From contig NZ_QKXH01000007.1 in NCBI RefSeq assembly GCF_003254745.1, positions 124,001 to 188,000 on the forward strand: 64,000 nt of DNA, written 5' to 3'. The first letter of the stretch is position 1, and each line of letters starts with the position of its first letter. Origin of the DNA: Flavobacterium aquariorum. GTDB lineage: Bacteria > Bacteroidota > Bacteroidia > Flavobacteriales > Flavobacteriaceae. The position numbers and the translations under genes were made by a program. Below, piece by piece: positions 18,351 through 27,325 of the stretch. The notes below the pieces were generated by a model that was not told the origin of the DNA, made no database searches, and saw only the letters and a list, made by a program, of their open reading frames with translations.

Positions 18351-21083
18351 ATGGAATTCTATGGCCAAAATATTAAAGATATCATTGAGCAATTAAACAG
18401 TAATGCCAGGAGAGGTCTTAGTGAAAATGTAGTTCTGTCAGCAAGAAATAAGTATGGGAGCAATACTCTAAAAGTAACCCGTAACAGAAACACATTAAAA
18501 ATGCTTTTTGCCCAATTCACAAGTCCGTTAGTCTTAATTTTAATTGTAGCTTCCATAGTATCTTTCTTCTTAGGTCAAGAACGCGATGGATCAATCCTTT
18601 TGATGATCGTAGTTTTGAATGCATTAATTGGTTTCTACCAAGAATGGAATGCCGAAAATATACTAGCATCACTTAAAAATTTAGTTGTAGAAAAATGTGT
18701 TGTTATAAGACAAGGTAATACACTTGAAATTTTTGTGGAAGATCTTGTCCCAGGTGATGTTGTAAAATTAAGCGAAGGGGAAGGGGTTCCAGCAGACATT
18801 CGTTTGATTGATTCCAAAGATTTTTCCACAAACGAATTTATTCTTACTGGAGAATCATTACCGTCAAATAAAGATTATTTATTTACTACCGATAAAGTGT
18901 TGAATATAAGCGAAATAAAAAACTGTATTTTTATGGGAACGACCGTTGCGAGAGGTGAAGCGACAGGAATCGTCTATGCTACAGGTATGCAAACAGAAAT
19001 AGGAAAAATAAGTACTTCATCGCAAAAAATTAAAATTGCGGATGCTCCCATACAAATTGAGATTGCCGATGTTGCCAAAAAACTCACATTTGTAACTCTA
19101 ATTATTGCCGCTTTCCTTTTTGGGATACGATTGCTCTTGCATGATTCTCTTGTTTTGGCATTAGTTTTTTCTGTAAGCGTTGCCGCAGCCATGGTTCCCG
19201 AGGGTTTGCCAGCCCAAATTTCGATGGCTCTTGCTTTGGCCATAGCTCGATTGACAAAAAGAAAAGCGATTGTGAAAAGAATGGCATCAGCGCAAACGCT
19301 TGGTTCCGCAACTGTAATTGCATCAGACAAAACGGGAACAATTACCAAAAATGAAATGACCATTACGGGGTGTTATTTTAATGGAGAATCTTTTTCGGTC
19401 TCTGGATTGGGTTATGAACCTCTTGGGAGTATTTCAAATGAGCAAGGAAAAGTTTTGAAGAAAGATTCTTTGGGAAATTTAAAAATATTTTTTCTTTCAG
19501 GATTTTTATCTTCTACCGGAAAAATAAATCCGCCAGATAAGTATCATCCATCTTGGTATTCTATTGGTGACCCCACAGAAGCTTCGTTTGCGACACTTGC
19601 CATGAAAGCAGGATTTACACTGGAAGAAATCGAGAAAAATTATGTTTTTATAAAGGCATTCCGATTTGATTCTTTCCGCAAAAGAGCAACTATTATCCGG
19701 AAACATAAAGACAAGACTATTGCCTCTGTAAAAGGTTCTATTGAATCTGTTTTGGGAGTTTCGACAAAATTAATTGCAAATGGAAAAATAGAGGAATTAA
19801 CGGCTGAAAACAGGAAACAAATTATCTCTTTGGCAGCGGCATTCTCCCAAAATGCGTTGAGGGTAATTGCCATAGCTTACAAAGACCTCGAAACCAAAGA
19901 GGAATATAGCATTGATGAGGTAGAGAAGGATTTGACTTTTGCAGGTTTCGTTACTATGTTTGATCCTCCAAACGAAGGGGTGAAATCAGCTATTGAACAA
20001 GTTTTTAAAGCACACATGAAAGTGTTTATGATAACTGGAGACAATGAAGTTACAGCCAAGGCAATTGCTAAGAATATTGGGTTGATGAATGAAGGAAATG
20101 AGTTGCCCACAGTAATTAATTCCACGACATTACAAACGATGAGTGATGATGACTTGAAAAATGTTTTTCAAAAAAGAGCATTGTTGTTTTCAAGAGTATC
20201 ACCAGACGATAAATTACGAATTGTAGATTTACTGATGAAGCTTGGCGAAATTGTTGCCGTTACAGGTGATGGTGTGAACGATACCTTAAGTTTGAAACGA
20301 GCCGATATAGGAGTCGCCATGGGGAAGAATGGATCCAAAGTAGCGCAGGAAGCGGCCAATATGATTTTGCTGGATGATAATTTTGCGACTATTGTTGTTG
20401 CGGTAAAAGAAGGAAGAACTATTTTTAGAAATCTTGAAAAAACAATTAAAACAAATCTGTCATCTAATATGGCCGAGCTAATTTGTGTGTTGTTTGGTTT
20501 TGTTGGTTCTTTTTTGGGGGTAGCAACTCCAATATTAGCAGTCCAGATTTTATTGATTGATTTGGTAGGAGAAATGTTTCCGCTGATAATGCTTGCCTAT
20601 GATCCACCCGAAAAAAATATCATGGATAATCGTCCGCGAAATCCTAAAGACAAAATACTGACCAAGACAGCGATGAAAGGAATCGCTTTTTCGGGAATTG
20701 TAATGGGTATTGTAGCTTATGTAGCGTTTCTCTATTGCTTTTTTATGAATCCTATGGGTATTGGTAATTATGAAAAAGCAATCACGATAACATTTGTCTC
20801 CATAATTTTTGGTCAGTATGCCAATCTCCTTTCTAGAAGAACTTATAAAAATGTTTTTGGAAGATATTTATTTTCAAACAGGAATCTTTTGCTAGCATTT
20901 ACATTATCGATTTTTTGTATAGTATTGATCGTCTATATACCTATTTTTAATCTTTATTTTCATACATTCCCATTACAAGTAATGGATTGGAGTTTACCAA
21001 TAAGCGTTGGAATAATTTGTCTTTTAATATTTGAAATTAAAAAAAGTATAACCAAAAAAGTAAATATAAACAGTATTATATAA
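18351..21083 (+). CDS. Cation-translocating P-type ATPase (P2 class), second copy type
   Basis: 910 residues. The actuator domain has ILTGESLPSN. The phosphorylation site is ASDKTGTITKNEM (Asp326), and VTGDGVNDTLSLKRADIGVA follows. M4 carries AAMVPEGLPAQISM (PEGLP rather than PEALP) and M6 has LLIDLVGEMFPLIMLAYDPP. PEGLP occurs in Na+/K+, Ca2+ and some other P2 pumps, so the ion is uncertain. The Asp-Thr of GDGVND-TLS replaces the common APAL, a small oddity. It is clearly divergent from the 12029-14602 pump and not a tandem copy. Single gene, followed directly by the eCIS remnant on the other strand. Confidence 0.9.
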   Translation: MEFYGQNIKDIIEQLNSNARRGLSENVVLSARNKYGSNTLKVTRNRNTLKMLFAQFTSPLVLILIVASIVSFFLGQERDGSILLMIVVLNALIGFYQEWNAENILASLKNLVVEKCVVIRQGNTLEIFVEDLVPGDVVKLSEGEGVPADIRLIDSKDFSTNEFILTGESLPSNKDYLFTTDKVLNISEIKNCIFMGTTVARGEATGIVYATGMQTEIGKISTSSQKIKIADAPIQIEIADVAKKLTFVTLIIAAFLFGIRLLLHDSLVLALVFSVSVAAAMVPEGLPAQISMALALAIARLTKRKAIVKRMASAQTLGSATVIASDKTGTITKNEMTITGCYFNGESFSVSGLGYEPLGSISNEQGKVLKKDSLGNLKIFFLSGFLSSTGKINPPDKYHPSWYSIGDPTEASFATLAMKAGFTLEEIEKNYVFIKAFRFDSFRKRATIIRKHKDKTIASVKGSIESVLGVSTKLIANGKIEELTAENRKQIISLAAAFSQNALRVIAIAYKDLETKEEYSIDEVEKDLTFAGFVTMFDPPNEGVKSAIEQVFKAHMKVFMITGDNEVTAKAIAKNIGLMNEGNELPTVINSTTLQTMSDDDLKNVFQKRALLFSRVSPDDKLRIVDLLMKLGEIVAVTGDGVNDTLSLKRADIGVAMGKNGSKVAQEAANMILLDDNFATIVVAVKEGRTIFRNLEKTIKTNLSSNMAELICVLFGFVGSFLGVATPILAVQILLIDLVGEMFPLIMLAYDPPEKNIMDNRPRNPKDKILTKTAMKGIAFSGIVMGIVAYVAFLYCFFMNPMGIGNYEKAITITFVSIIFGQYANLLSRRTYKNVFGRYLFSNRNLLLAFTLSIFCIVLIVYIPIFNLYFHTFPLQVMDWSLPISVGIICLLIFEIKKSITKKVNINSII

Positions 21084-21119
21084 GTCTTGGTATTTTATGA
21101 AATGATGAATAAGTTTTGT

Positions 21120-21656
21120 CTATTCACCAATCATTACTGTAGAAGAACCTTTTATAATCGAATCTGGTAGGCCAATACAAACGAGTATATCACCAACTTT
21201 GGCAGCGGGTAATCCTCTAATTAGAACGGTTGGTTCACCTGGACCAATTATTGGCCCGCCAACATGTGGAATAGGAGGTATTCATGGAGTTTTCATAGGG
21301 CATTCATGAAAATCTGTAAGTCTTGCTGCTGCTGGTAAAGCATTGTTTAATGTCCACTGCATGGTTACATTTCCATTTTCGTCCAATAATTTTATTACAA
21401 TCGTTCTTCTTTTTATTGTATTCATTACCACTTGCTGATGCCAATCCCAAAATGTATTATCATTCACAAAAATGCCTCGCTTCACAGTAATATTCCCGTA
21501 TTTAGTAATTCCTGGTATTTTTTCTACTGAGAAAAGAGGATTGTCATTTTTACGATATTCTATTATTTGGTTTTCCACATCCATTCCTGTTAATTCCTGG
21601 AATGCTATTTTCGTTAATTCTGGTCCTAAATCTACTTCAAATTTAAATTTTGGCAT
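21120..21656 (-). pseudogene. Tail-tube / PAAR deletion fusion, interrupted by a stop codon (eCIS remnant)
   Basis: From the ATG at 21656, residues 1-106 match the start of a contractile-tail tube protein (gp19/Pvc1 type: MPKFKFEVDLG ... VKRGIFVNDNTFWDWHQQV ... VTMQWTLNNA). At this point the tube domain stops, about 40 residues short of the usual length. The frame passes without interruption into the beginning of a PAAR tip protein (LPAAARLTDFHECPMKTP). A TGA at 21284-21282 then ends it at 124 codons. After the TGA the same frame continues as PAAR for 53 codons (IPPIPHVGGPIIGPGEP ... LPAAKVGD ... STVMIGE) to a TAG at 21120. TGA for the expected GGA (Gly) needs one base change. The second half of the PAAR domain is also missing. 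Most likely a dead gene left by internal deletion of an eCIS operon. Confidence 0.85.
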
Positions 21657-21728
21657 CGGCCATGAAGTATCTTCAATGTTGTCAATGTTTGTATCCCTAA
21701 AAGTATTTTATAAATATAAAAAGATTGA

Positions 21729-23306
21729 TTAAGAGGCAGATTCCATTTTTTGTTGCAACGTAATAACAATAAACTCTGCAGGATGTGCAACTGCAACTTT
21801 TATACTGATAGTCATATAGCCATTTAAAATATCTTCTCCTGTCATCGTCGTTCCCAAACCACAATCAACCGAAAAGGCATCTGATGCACTTGCACCCTGC
21901 AATCCTCCTTGTTTCCATACATCAGTTAGGAAATTTCCAATGCTCAATTTTACAGCTTCCCAAGTGTTTTTGTCATTTGGCTGGAAAATATAGGCCTGAG
22001 CGGCTAATTTGCAGGACTGTTCTATAAAAATCATTGTTCTTCTTACAGGAATATATTTCCAATCCTGACTGTTTCCATCAAGTGTTCTTGCCCCCCAAAT
22101 TAGTATGCCAAGCTCATTGAATACTCGTATTGCATTTATTGATTTTCCAGAAACCACATCAACATTTAAGTTGGCTTGTTGACTTTCTGATATTTTTATG
22201 GGTAATGAAATTGCTCCAATAATTGATTTATTTGCAGGAGCTTGCCACGGACCTTCTTGGTTATCGGTCATTGTAATTACACCAGCTATGGCACCACTTG
22301 CTGGAAGTATACTTGCAATTCGTTCCACTTCTTTTATGATGTATGAATAATCCAAACTGGCATTCAAGAGCGCATTATTGTTTTGGGTTGTAGTTAATGT
22401 ACTTGCTGGATTTTGAATGTTTGCAATAATTGCTGCAATATCAGGGTTGGGATGACTCGCGGGATTGATGATAGAACCTAATTGTTTTACGTCTCCACCA
22501 AATAAGTTGATATAATCAATATCCTGTTTTTGCATTATATCTGTTCCTATAAAAGGATAATAAACTATACCATAATTTAATCCCACTGAACCGGTATTTA
22601 TTCTAAAATTTTCAATGTCTTGTGTGTATAAAATTGGATCGGGATCATTGCCTCCAATAATATCAAAAATCGACATAGCGGTTTGCATTTGAGTGCATTG
22701 AAGTAACATATTTTCCATAAGTTCTCCATTCTCTGAAATACTAAGTAAAGTGGCTTCTGGACAAATGTAAAGTGTAGGTTCTGGTTCGTGCATTAATAAT
22801 TGTAAGCCCGCAAGTATATCAGTTAATGTTACGTTTGGATTTACTATTTGGGTGCCAATATCCATCGGTTTCTTAGAAGGCGGTCCATAAGTACCTACAG
22901 ATACAATATATGATTCACCACCACCATTTTCATAAAAAAGTTTCACACTGTTATAAAGGTAATAGATGGTATAAGGGTCGGGTGCTATAGAATAATAGGA
23001 TTCGAAAATCAATATATAATCTCCTTTCTCAGGTTGGCTTTTTTGTTGAACTAAATAGTATTCCGGACTGTATTGTTTAGGCGGACTTGCCGAAAGGGGA
23101 TGATCAGGTAAGCAAAATATGTCCTGAAAATCAGCGAAAGAAGTGATTTTTACAGGTACATTTAAATATGATTTTCCTTCGTGTAGGGCCTGAGGGGTGT
23201 ATCCTATAAATGCGGGTATTGCTGTAGGTACTCCAACCGCAGAGTTTGGAAATGCATTTATTTCATTAATGAAAACTCCTGGTGTTGGTTTGTTAGTTAA
23301 GTCCAT
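21729..23306 (-). CDS. Contractile tail sheath protein of an extracellular contractile injection system
   Basis: 525 residues. The N-terminus PTPGVFINEINAFPNSAVGV followed by TAIPAFIGYT is the standard eCIS/phage-like sheath opening. The C-terminus has IWGARTLDG, WKYIPVRRTMIFIEQS, a GDILNGYM-like turn (GEDILNGYM) and HPAEFIVITLQQK, the conserved C-terminal sheath domain. A less conserved insertion lies in the middle. No frameshift or stop is visible, so the protein could still be made. The tube-PAAR remnant follows on the same strand after 72 bp. No baseplate, spike, AAA+ ATPase, tape measure or toxin genes are nearby, so a working injection machine cannot be built from this locus. Confidence 0.9.
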   Translation of the reverse strand: MDLTNKPTPGVFINEINAFPNSAVGVPTAIPAFIGYTPQALHEGKSYLNVPVKITSFADFQDIFCLPDHPLSASPPKQYSPEYYLVQQKSQPEKGDYILIFESYYSIAPDPYTIYYLYNSVKLFYENGGGESYIVSVGTYGPPSKKPMDIGTQIVNPNVTLTDILAGLQLLMHEPEPTLYICPEATLLSISENGELMENMLLQCTQMQTAMSIFDIIGGNDPDPILYTQDIENFRINTGSVGLNYGIVYYPFIGTDIMQKQDIDYINLFGGDVKQLGSIINPASHPNPDIAAIIANIQNPASTLTTTQNNNALLNASLDYSYIIKEVERIASILPASGAIAGVITMTDNQEGPWQAPANKSIIGAISLPIKISESQQANLNVDVVSGKSINAIRVFNELGILIWGARTLDGNSQDWKYIPVRRTMIFIEQSCKLAAQAYIFQPNDKNTWEAVKLSIGNFLTDVWKQGGLQGASASDAFSVDCGLGTTMTGEDILNGYMTISIKVAVAHPAEFIVITLQQKMESAS

Positions 23307-23631
23307 TGGTTTTGTTTTTGGTTAACGCTATTAATTAATAAGAAATTTAGTTGTATAAAGCCTTATTCTTAATTGATTGGATTGAGTTTTATATTTCAAT
23401 GCGGGGTGAGTAAAAGTAATAATTTATTTACTATAACAAAATGACTTAGTTAAGGTTTTGCGGTTTTTTATTTTTTAAAGTATTGTAATTTAGTAAGTTA
23501 TTTAGAGGTAAGCTTTTTTTAATCTTTGAAAAGGATTTCGATTAAAACCCAATTTTAAAAAAAAGTCCTAAAACAATGAGTTGTTAAAGGACTACTATAA
23601 GGAAAAGTTTTTTTAAAGATATGTAAAACTG
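23307..23631. other. Intergenic stretch upstream of the sheath gene
   Basis: About 325 bp with no frame. It holds the terminator of the Mpo1-like gene at 23556-23593 and presumably the sheath promoter near 23310-23400. No eCIS gene fragments were recognised in it by eye. Confidence 0.5.
23556..23593 (-). terminator. Terminator of the Mpo1-like gene
   Basis: Minus strand: AGTCCT ... AGGACT with an inner AACAA/TTGTT pairing, followed by a run of eight T. It begins about 40 bp past the stop at 23632. Confidence 0.65.
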
Positions 23632-24096
23632 CTATTTTTTAGAAAATAAATTTTGCACAACCCAAGCTGGACCAATCATTAAAAACTGTATATCTTTCAG
23701 AAATGATGGTTTTTTACCTTCAATGTTATGACCATAAAACTGTCCAATCCAAGCCACAACAAAAACGCCAATTGAGAATGCCCAAAGAGGAACGAATTGC
23801 CCGATGTAAAAATTTAGCATCAAACAAAGGAATGAAAATACGGCTATTTTGACAGCCATAGCAACAGATAATCGGAGGTAAAACAGTAATACAAAAATCA
23901 AAACAACTACTGCCCAATTTTCTATTATCGGTTGGTTAAGGTGCAATAAATTATTCAAAAAAGCACTCGGAATGCTCATTAACAAACCCACAATCGAAAA
24001 GAATATAGCTGGAACACAAATGTAGTGTATAGCCTTGTTTTTTGGATTTTGATGACTTACTGCATATTCTTCAAACCATTGGTCTAATGTTTTCAT
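23632..24096 (-). CDS. Mpo1-like (DUF962) membrane protein
   Basis: 154 residues with four hydrophobic helices. The family pattern is clear: WFEEYAVSHQNPKNKAIHYI (His15, Asn17, His24), then GQFYGHNIEGKKPSFLKD. Yeast Mpo1 is an Fe(II)-dependent dioxygenase in alpha-oxidation of 2-hydroxy fatty acids, and its His residues match those here. Bacterial members are often simply called DUF962; the substrate in this organism is unknown, though hydroxy fatty acids and sphingolipids do occur in Bacteroidota. Single gene with its own terminator. Confidence 0.87.
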   Translation of the reverse strand: MKTLDQWFEEYAVSHQNPKNKAIHYICVPAIFFSIVGLLMSIPSAFLNNLLHLNQPIIENWAVVVLIFVLLFYLRLSVAMAVKIAVFSFLCLMLNFYIGQFVPLWAFSIGVFVVAWIGQFYGHNIEGKKPSFLKDIQFLMIGPAWVVQNLFSKK

Positions 24097-24239
24097 ATGT
24101 TTACATTTATTGTTTTTTATTAGTCATATGTAATTCGCATATCATCATTGGTTTTGCGACCAATTTTCGGTTACGCTTATTTCATATTTTATATTTTTTT
24201 TACTAATTTATAAAATAATAACCAATGGATAAAAAAGTG

Positions 24240-24746
24240 CTAAAGTATTTTTTCTAAGACTATAAATTCCAAATGTTGGTCTGTAATAATGGTATCATAA
24301 TCATTGAGTAGGAATGGTTCTCTTACTCCTGTATCAACATATCCATGTCTTTTATACCATTCAATCAATTCTTTCCTAATGGTAATAACGGTCATTACAA
24401 TTTTGGATAAGCCTAAGGATAACGCATTAACTTCTGCTTCTTGTAATAGTTTTTTTCCAATGCCTTTATTTTGCAATTCAGGTGAAATGGCGAACATTCC
24501 CAGATAGAGTTTATCTCCTTTATTCGTAAGCAAAACAGATCCAATTATTTGATTGTTTTCTGTATATTTTAAAATCGTATTGTTTTTGTTTTGAATTGTT
24601 TCTTCTAGTTCATCTAAAGTAATTCTTTTACCTTCTAAAAGATTCGCTTCGGTGGCCCATCCTTTTTTGGAAGTTTCACCACGGTAGGCAGAGTTAATTA
24701 ATTTTTCTAAAGCAGATGCGTCTTCTAGTGTTGCAATTGTAATCAT
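24240..24746 (-). CDS. GNAT family N-acetyltransferase
   Basis: 168 residues. The acetyl-CoA binding loop is PELQNKGIGKKLLQEAE, preceded by the beta-4 strand LYLGMFAIS. WYKRHGYVDTGVREPF near the C-terminus is the usual motif B region. The N-terminal LINSAYRGE ... KGWATEANLLEG is typical of a flavobacterial GNAT subgroup. The acceptor (amine, peptide or antibiotic) cannot be told. Single gene, no close partner. Confidence 0.9.
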   Translation of the reverse strand: MITIATLEDASALEKLINSAYRGETSKKGWATEANLLEGKRITLDELEETIQNKNNTILKYTENNQIIGSVLLTNKGDKLYLGMFAISPELQNKGIGKKLLQEAEVNALSLGLSKIVMTVITIRKELIEWYKRHGYVDTGVREPFLLNDYDTIITDQHLEFIVLEKIL

Positions 24747-24808
24747 AGCGCTAATATATTCGGGTGTTTTTATTTTAAATAATAAGAATTTAAACGGTAT
24801 TCAATACC

Positions 24809-25387
24809 TTATTTCTTTCTTGTTATGGAGATAATCCGTATTTCGGGTTTGAAATATTGACTCTGTTCAGGATGAAGTTGCTGAATTTTTTTTACGATTT
24901 TCATACCCTTTATAACCGAACCAAAAGCGGCAAACCCTTGTCCATCTATGTTTCTTTTGCCTCCATAATCTAAAGAAGGTTGGTCATTTATGCAAATAAA
25001 AAAATTAGTGGTAGCCGAATTGGGTTTGTCTCTTGCCATAGAAAGAGTTCCGTTTTTATGACTTAATCCTGTTTGTTTTGTGGTTTCAAGCGCGATAGGT
25101 GCAAATGTCTTTATAGAATCAATTTCGCCTCCCTGAATAACTTCAATCTTTATAGAATCTTTGGGTTGATTGTTTAGCGTTACGGCACGAAAGAAACTGC
25201 AGTTGTCATACAAATGGGCATCAATATATTTTAGAAAATTAGCAACTGTAATCGGAGCTTTTTCGGGATATAATTCTACTGTGATTTCACCCAACGAAGT
25301 GGTAATGTTGCATACTTCCTTTTTTTGTGCCGAAACCGACAAGATCACAAAAATCATTACAATAATGCTTAGGGAAATTCTTTTCAT
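24809..25387 (-). CDS. Secreted peptidyl-prolyl cis-trans isomerase, cyclophilin type
   Basis: 192 residues from the ATG at 25387 (MKRISLSIIV); the frame extends to a TTG at 25429, but the later start gives a proper signal peptide (about 1-20). The cyclophilin fold is shown by GEITVELYPEKAPITVANF, then CSFFRAV, then THKNG-like HKNGTLSMARDKPNSAT, and NFFICINDQPSLD. It would speed proline isomerisation of proteins in the periplasm. The active-site FxxxR region is intact, but the cyclosporin-binding Trp is absent, as in many bacterial forms. Confidence 0.92.
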   Translation of the reverse strand: MKRISLSIIVMIFVILSVSAQKKEVCNITTSLGEITVELYPEKAPITVANFLKYIDAHLYDNCSFFRAVTLNNQPKDSIKIEVIQGGEIDSIKTFAPIALETTKQTGLSHKNGTLSMARDKPNSATTNFFICINDQPSLDYGGKRNIDGQGFAAFGSVIKGMKIVKKIQQLHPEQSQYFKPEIRIISITRKK

Positions 25388-25522
25388 TTTCTGTAGTATA
25401 TTTATATTTTTTTTTAAAGCTATTTGCAATAGTTTCCAAAGATAAAAAAAGAGTTCTATAAAAATGAATTGGTCAGTTTATTGTAGAGGTTTTATGTCTG
25501 TAGTACCATTTAAAAATGAATA

Positions 25523-25553
25523 AGCTACAACAAGATCACCTCTTACTGTAGCT
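25523..25553 (-). terminator. Possible terminator of the DJ-1/PfpI gene
   Basis: AGCTACA / TGTAGCT stem with a 17-nt loop, followed on the minus strand by a T-rich stretch. It lies about 65 bp past the stop at 25619. The stem is short, so support is moderate. Confidence 0.45.
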
Positions 25554-25618
25554 TTTATATGGTATTATTTAAACTAACTATTTAATTTTTTTTTTATAAC
25601 TTATTTGGTGGAAAAAAA

Positions 25619-26194
25619 TTAAATCACAATTTTGGTTCCCATAACTTTTAGAAATTCTCTGATGAAACTTGGATGAGCGGGCCAAGCGGGCGAGGTAACC
25701 AGATTTCCGTCGACATATGCACCATCAACAGGAATGGATTGAAATATTCCACCGGCCAATGTTACTTCGGGTCCTACAGCTGGATAAGCGGTTAGTTTTC
25801 GTCCTTTCACTACATCGGCAGCAGTTAAAATCTGAATACCATGACAAATGGCAGCCACCGGTTTATTGGTTGAGAAAAAATGCTTAGTTATTTCAATCAC
25901 TTTTTCGTTCAATCTTAAATATTCAGGAGCTCTTCCTCCAGCAATAACCAATCCATCATAATCATTCAGTTTTATATCACTAAAGCTATAATTCAATGTG
26001 AAGTTGTGTCCCGGTTTTTCGGAATAGGTTTGGTCGCCTTCAAAATCATGGATAGCTGTTTTTATGGTGTCTCCCTTTTTTTTGTCGGGACACACGGTGT
26101 GAACGGTGTAGCCAACCATTTCCAACATTTGAAACGGAACCATAGTTTCATAATCTTCGGTGAAATCGCCTGTCAAGAACAATACTTTTTTCAT
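25619..26194 (-). CDS. DJ-1/PfpI family protein
   Basis: 191 residues. The nucleophile elbow is [11 protein letters not shown] with Cys117-His118, and Glu13 sits in GDFTEDYE, the partner that lowers the Cys pKa. [14 protein letters not shown] matches the PfpI/YhbO signature. Members act as glyoxalase III/deglycase or protease-like enzymes; the exact reaction is debated for the family. Single gene. Confidence 0.9.
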   Translation of the reverse strand: MKKVLFLTGDFTEDYETMVPFQMLEMVGYTVHTVCPDKKKGDTIKTAIHDFEGDQTYSEKPGHNFTLNYSFSDIKLNDYDGLVIAGGRAPEYLRLNEKVIEITKHFFSTNKPVAAICHGIQILTAADVVKGRKLTAYPAVGPEVTLAGGIFQSIPVDGAYVDGNLVTSPAWPAHPSFIREFLKVMGTKIVI

Positions 26195-26422
26195 TTTGCA
26201 CTATTTTAAAATTTAATAAAAATTTTTGATGAACAAGAAATAGAATGGGTTATACTGTTTTTTGTATAAGTAGAATCTGATTTTTTTGTTCTTATAAAGT
26301 TAAGAAAAAAATGTGTTTATTTATTTGATTTTTAGTTATTTAAATTATATAGGGCTATGATATTTCTTTCGAGTGATCTTTGATTATAAAAAAGAATCAA
26401 TATATCCGGATGCTCTTGTTTT

Positions 26423-26543
26423 GCGTGAGTGATGGAAGTGGAGCTCTTTTTTTGTCCCTTTTTTTAAGGGACAAAAAAAAGCGGGAACGTACAGCACGAC
26501 CCGAAGTCTCGTCTTTTGGGACGAGACGAAGGGACACGCCCAC
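26423..26543 (-). repeat. Dispersed three-stem structured repeat, copy 4 (variant)
   Basis: Read on the minus strand it starts GGGCGTGTCCC and ends CCATCACTCACGC; ends pair as GCGTG with CACGC. Stem 1 is GTCTCGTC / GACGAGAC inside CCC/GGG; stem 2 is TTTTTTTTGTCCCTT / AAGGGACAAAAAAA. The arms differ in sequence from copies 1-3 but the layout and the spacing of conserved blocks are the same. It sits just past the stop of the 26552 lipoprotein gene and could also serve as its terminator. Confidence 0.65.
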
Positions 26544-26551
26544 ATAAAATT

Positions 26552-27160
26552 TTATTGACCAGGTACAGTTGCGGATGGAGTAGTTTCTGCAGGAGTTGAA
26601 GCGGGAGTTTCAGCTGATGTAGGAGGGGAAACAATGTAATTTGGAGCTCCTTGTGGAGTTGCTGGTTTAGCGGTAGCTACTGGAGAATTTAATGGTGATC
26701 CTACTGGAATATCACAACGGTGCCCTGGCTGACCGTGAGGAGGATTCATACCTTTCGCAGTGGTCACGTTTCTTGTGTTCGCAGATTGCCCCGAAGTTGA
26801 AACGACTTGTGGAGTTGTTGAATTAGTGGTAACCGGAGGAGAATTTAAAGGTGCGCCTACAGGAATGTCACAGCGGTGACCTGGCTGACCATGGGAAGGA
26901 TTCATTCCCTTGGCAACTTTTACAGGAGCAGCTACAGTTTGTGTTTGTGTTTGAGTTTGTATCTGATTTGCTGTATTTTTATTTACACCATTTTGCTGAT
27001 AAAGTGCACTGGGTTGGGGAGCAGCTGCCGTTTGATTTTGTTGCTGATTGGCAACTTGATAAAATGGAACAACTATTTTAGAAGTTTGGTTTTCGGCTTC
27101 ATTTTTGCAAGAAATCAATACGAATGCTATAATGAATAGAGGAGTTAACAGATTTTTCAT
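26552..27160 (-). CDS. Lipoprotein with two copies of the GMNPxHGQPGHRCDIPVG motif
   Basis: 202 residues from the ATG at 27160 (MKNLLTPLFI). The lipobox is VLISC near residue 19. The mature part is rich in Gln, Thr, Pro and Ala and looks disordered. Two copies of a near-identical block (GMNPSHGQPGHRCDIPVG and GMNPPHGQPGHRCDIPVG, each followed by PLNSP) are separated by about 50 residues. The His and Cys residues suggest metal or haem binding, but nothing proves it. I know the motif from other flavobacterial proteins without a defined function. The gene lies between repeat copy 4 and the U32 gene. Confidence 0.75.
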   Translation of the reverse strand: MKNLLTPLFIIAFVLISCKNEAENQTSKIVVPFYQVANQQQNQTAAAPQPSALYQQNGVNKNTANQIQTQTQTQTVAAPVKVAKGMNPSHGQPGHRCDIPVGAPLNSPPVTTNSTTPQVVSTSGQSANTRNVTTAKGMNPPHGQPGHRCDIPVGSPLNSPVATAKPATPQGAPNYIVSPPTSAETPASTPAETTPSATVPGQ

Positions 27161-27255
27161 GATGTGATTTATTGGTTTTGACAAATTTAGGATTTTAAAT
27201 AATGCGCTCCTTAATTGAAGTTTGCTTTTTAAAAAGAATTCAAAATGTGGACATA

Positions 27256-27292
27256 AAAAAAACTACAAAATAAAGGTTACTTTACTTTGTAG
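27256..27292 (-). terminator. Terminator of the U32 gene
   Basis: Minus strand: CTACAAAGTAAAG / CTTTATTTTGTAG with one mismatch, followed by eight T. It begins about 35 bp past the stop at 27326. Confidence 0.75.
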
Positions 27293-27325
27293 CTTTGATT
27301 GTATCTAAAACAAGAAAATCCTATC

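Noticed and set aside
12029..21083. The two P-type ATPases as a recent tandem duplication
   Set aside because: Lengths, M4 motif (PEALP against PEGLP) and P-domain motif differ, so they are old separate lineages.
26423..26543. Repeat copy 4 as a plain terminator only
   Set aside because: It could end the lipoprotein transcript, but the outer pair and block order match the dispersed repeat family.
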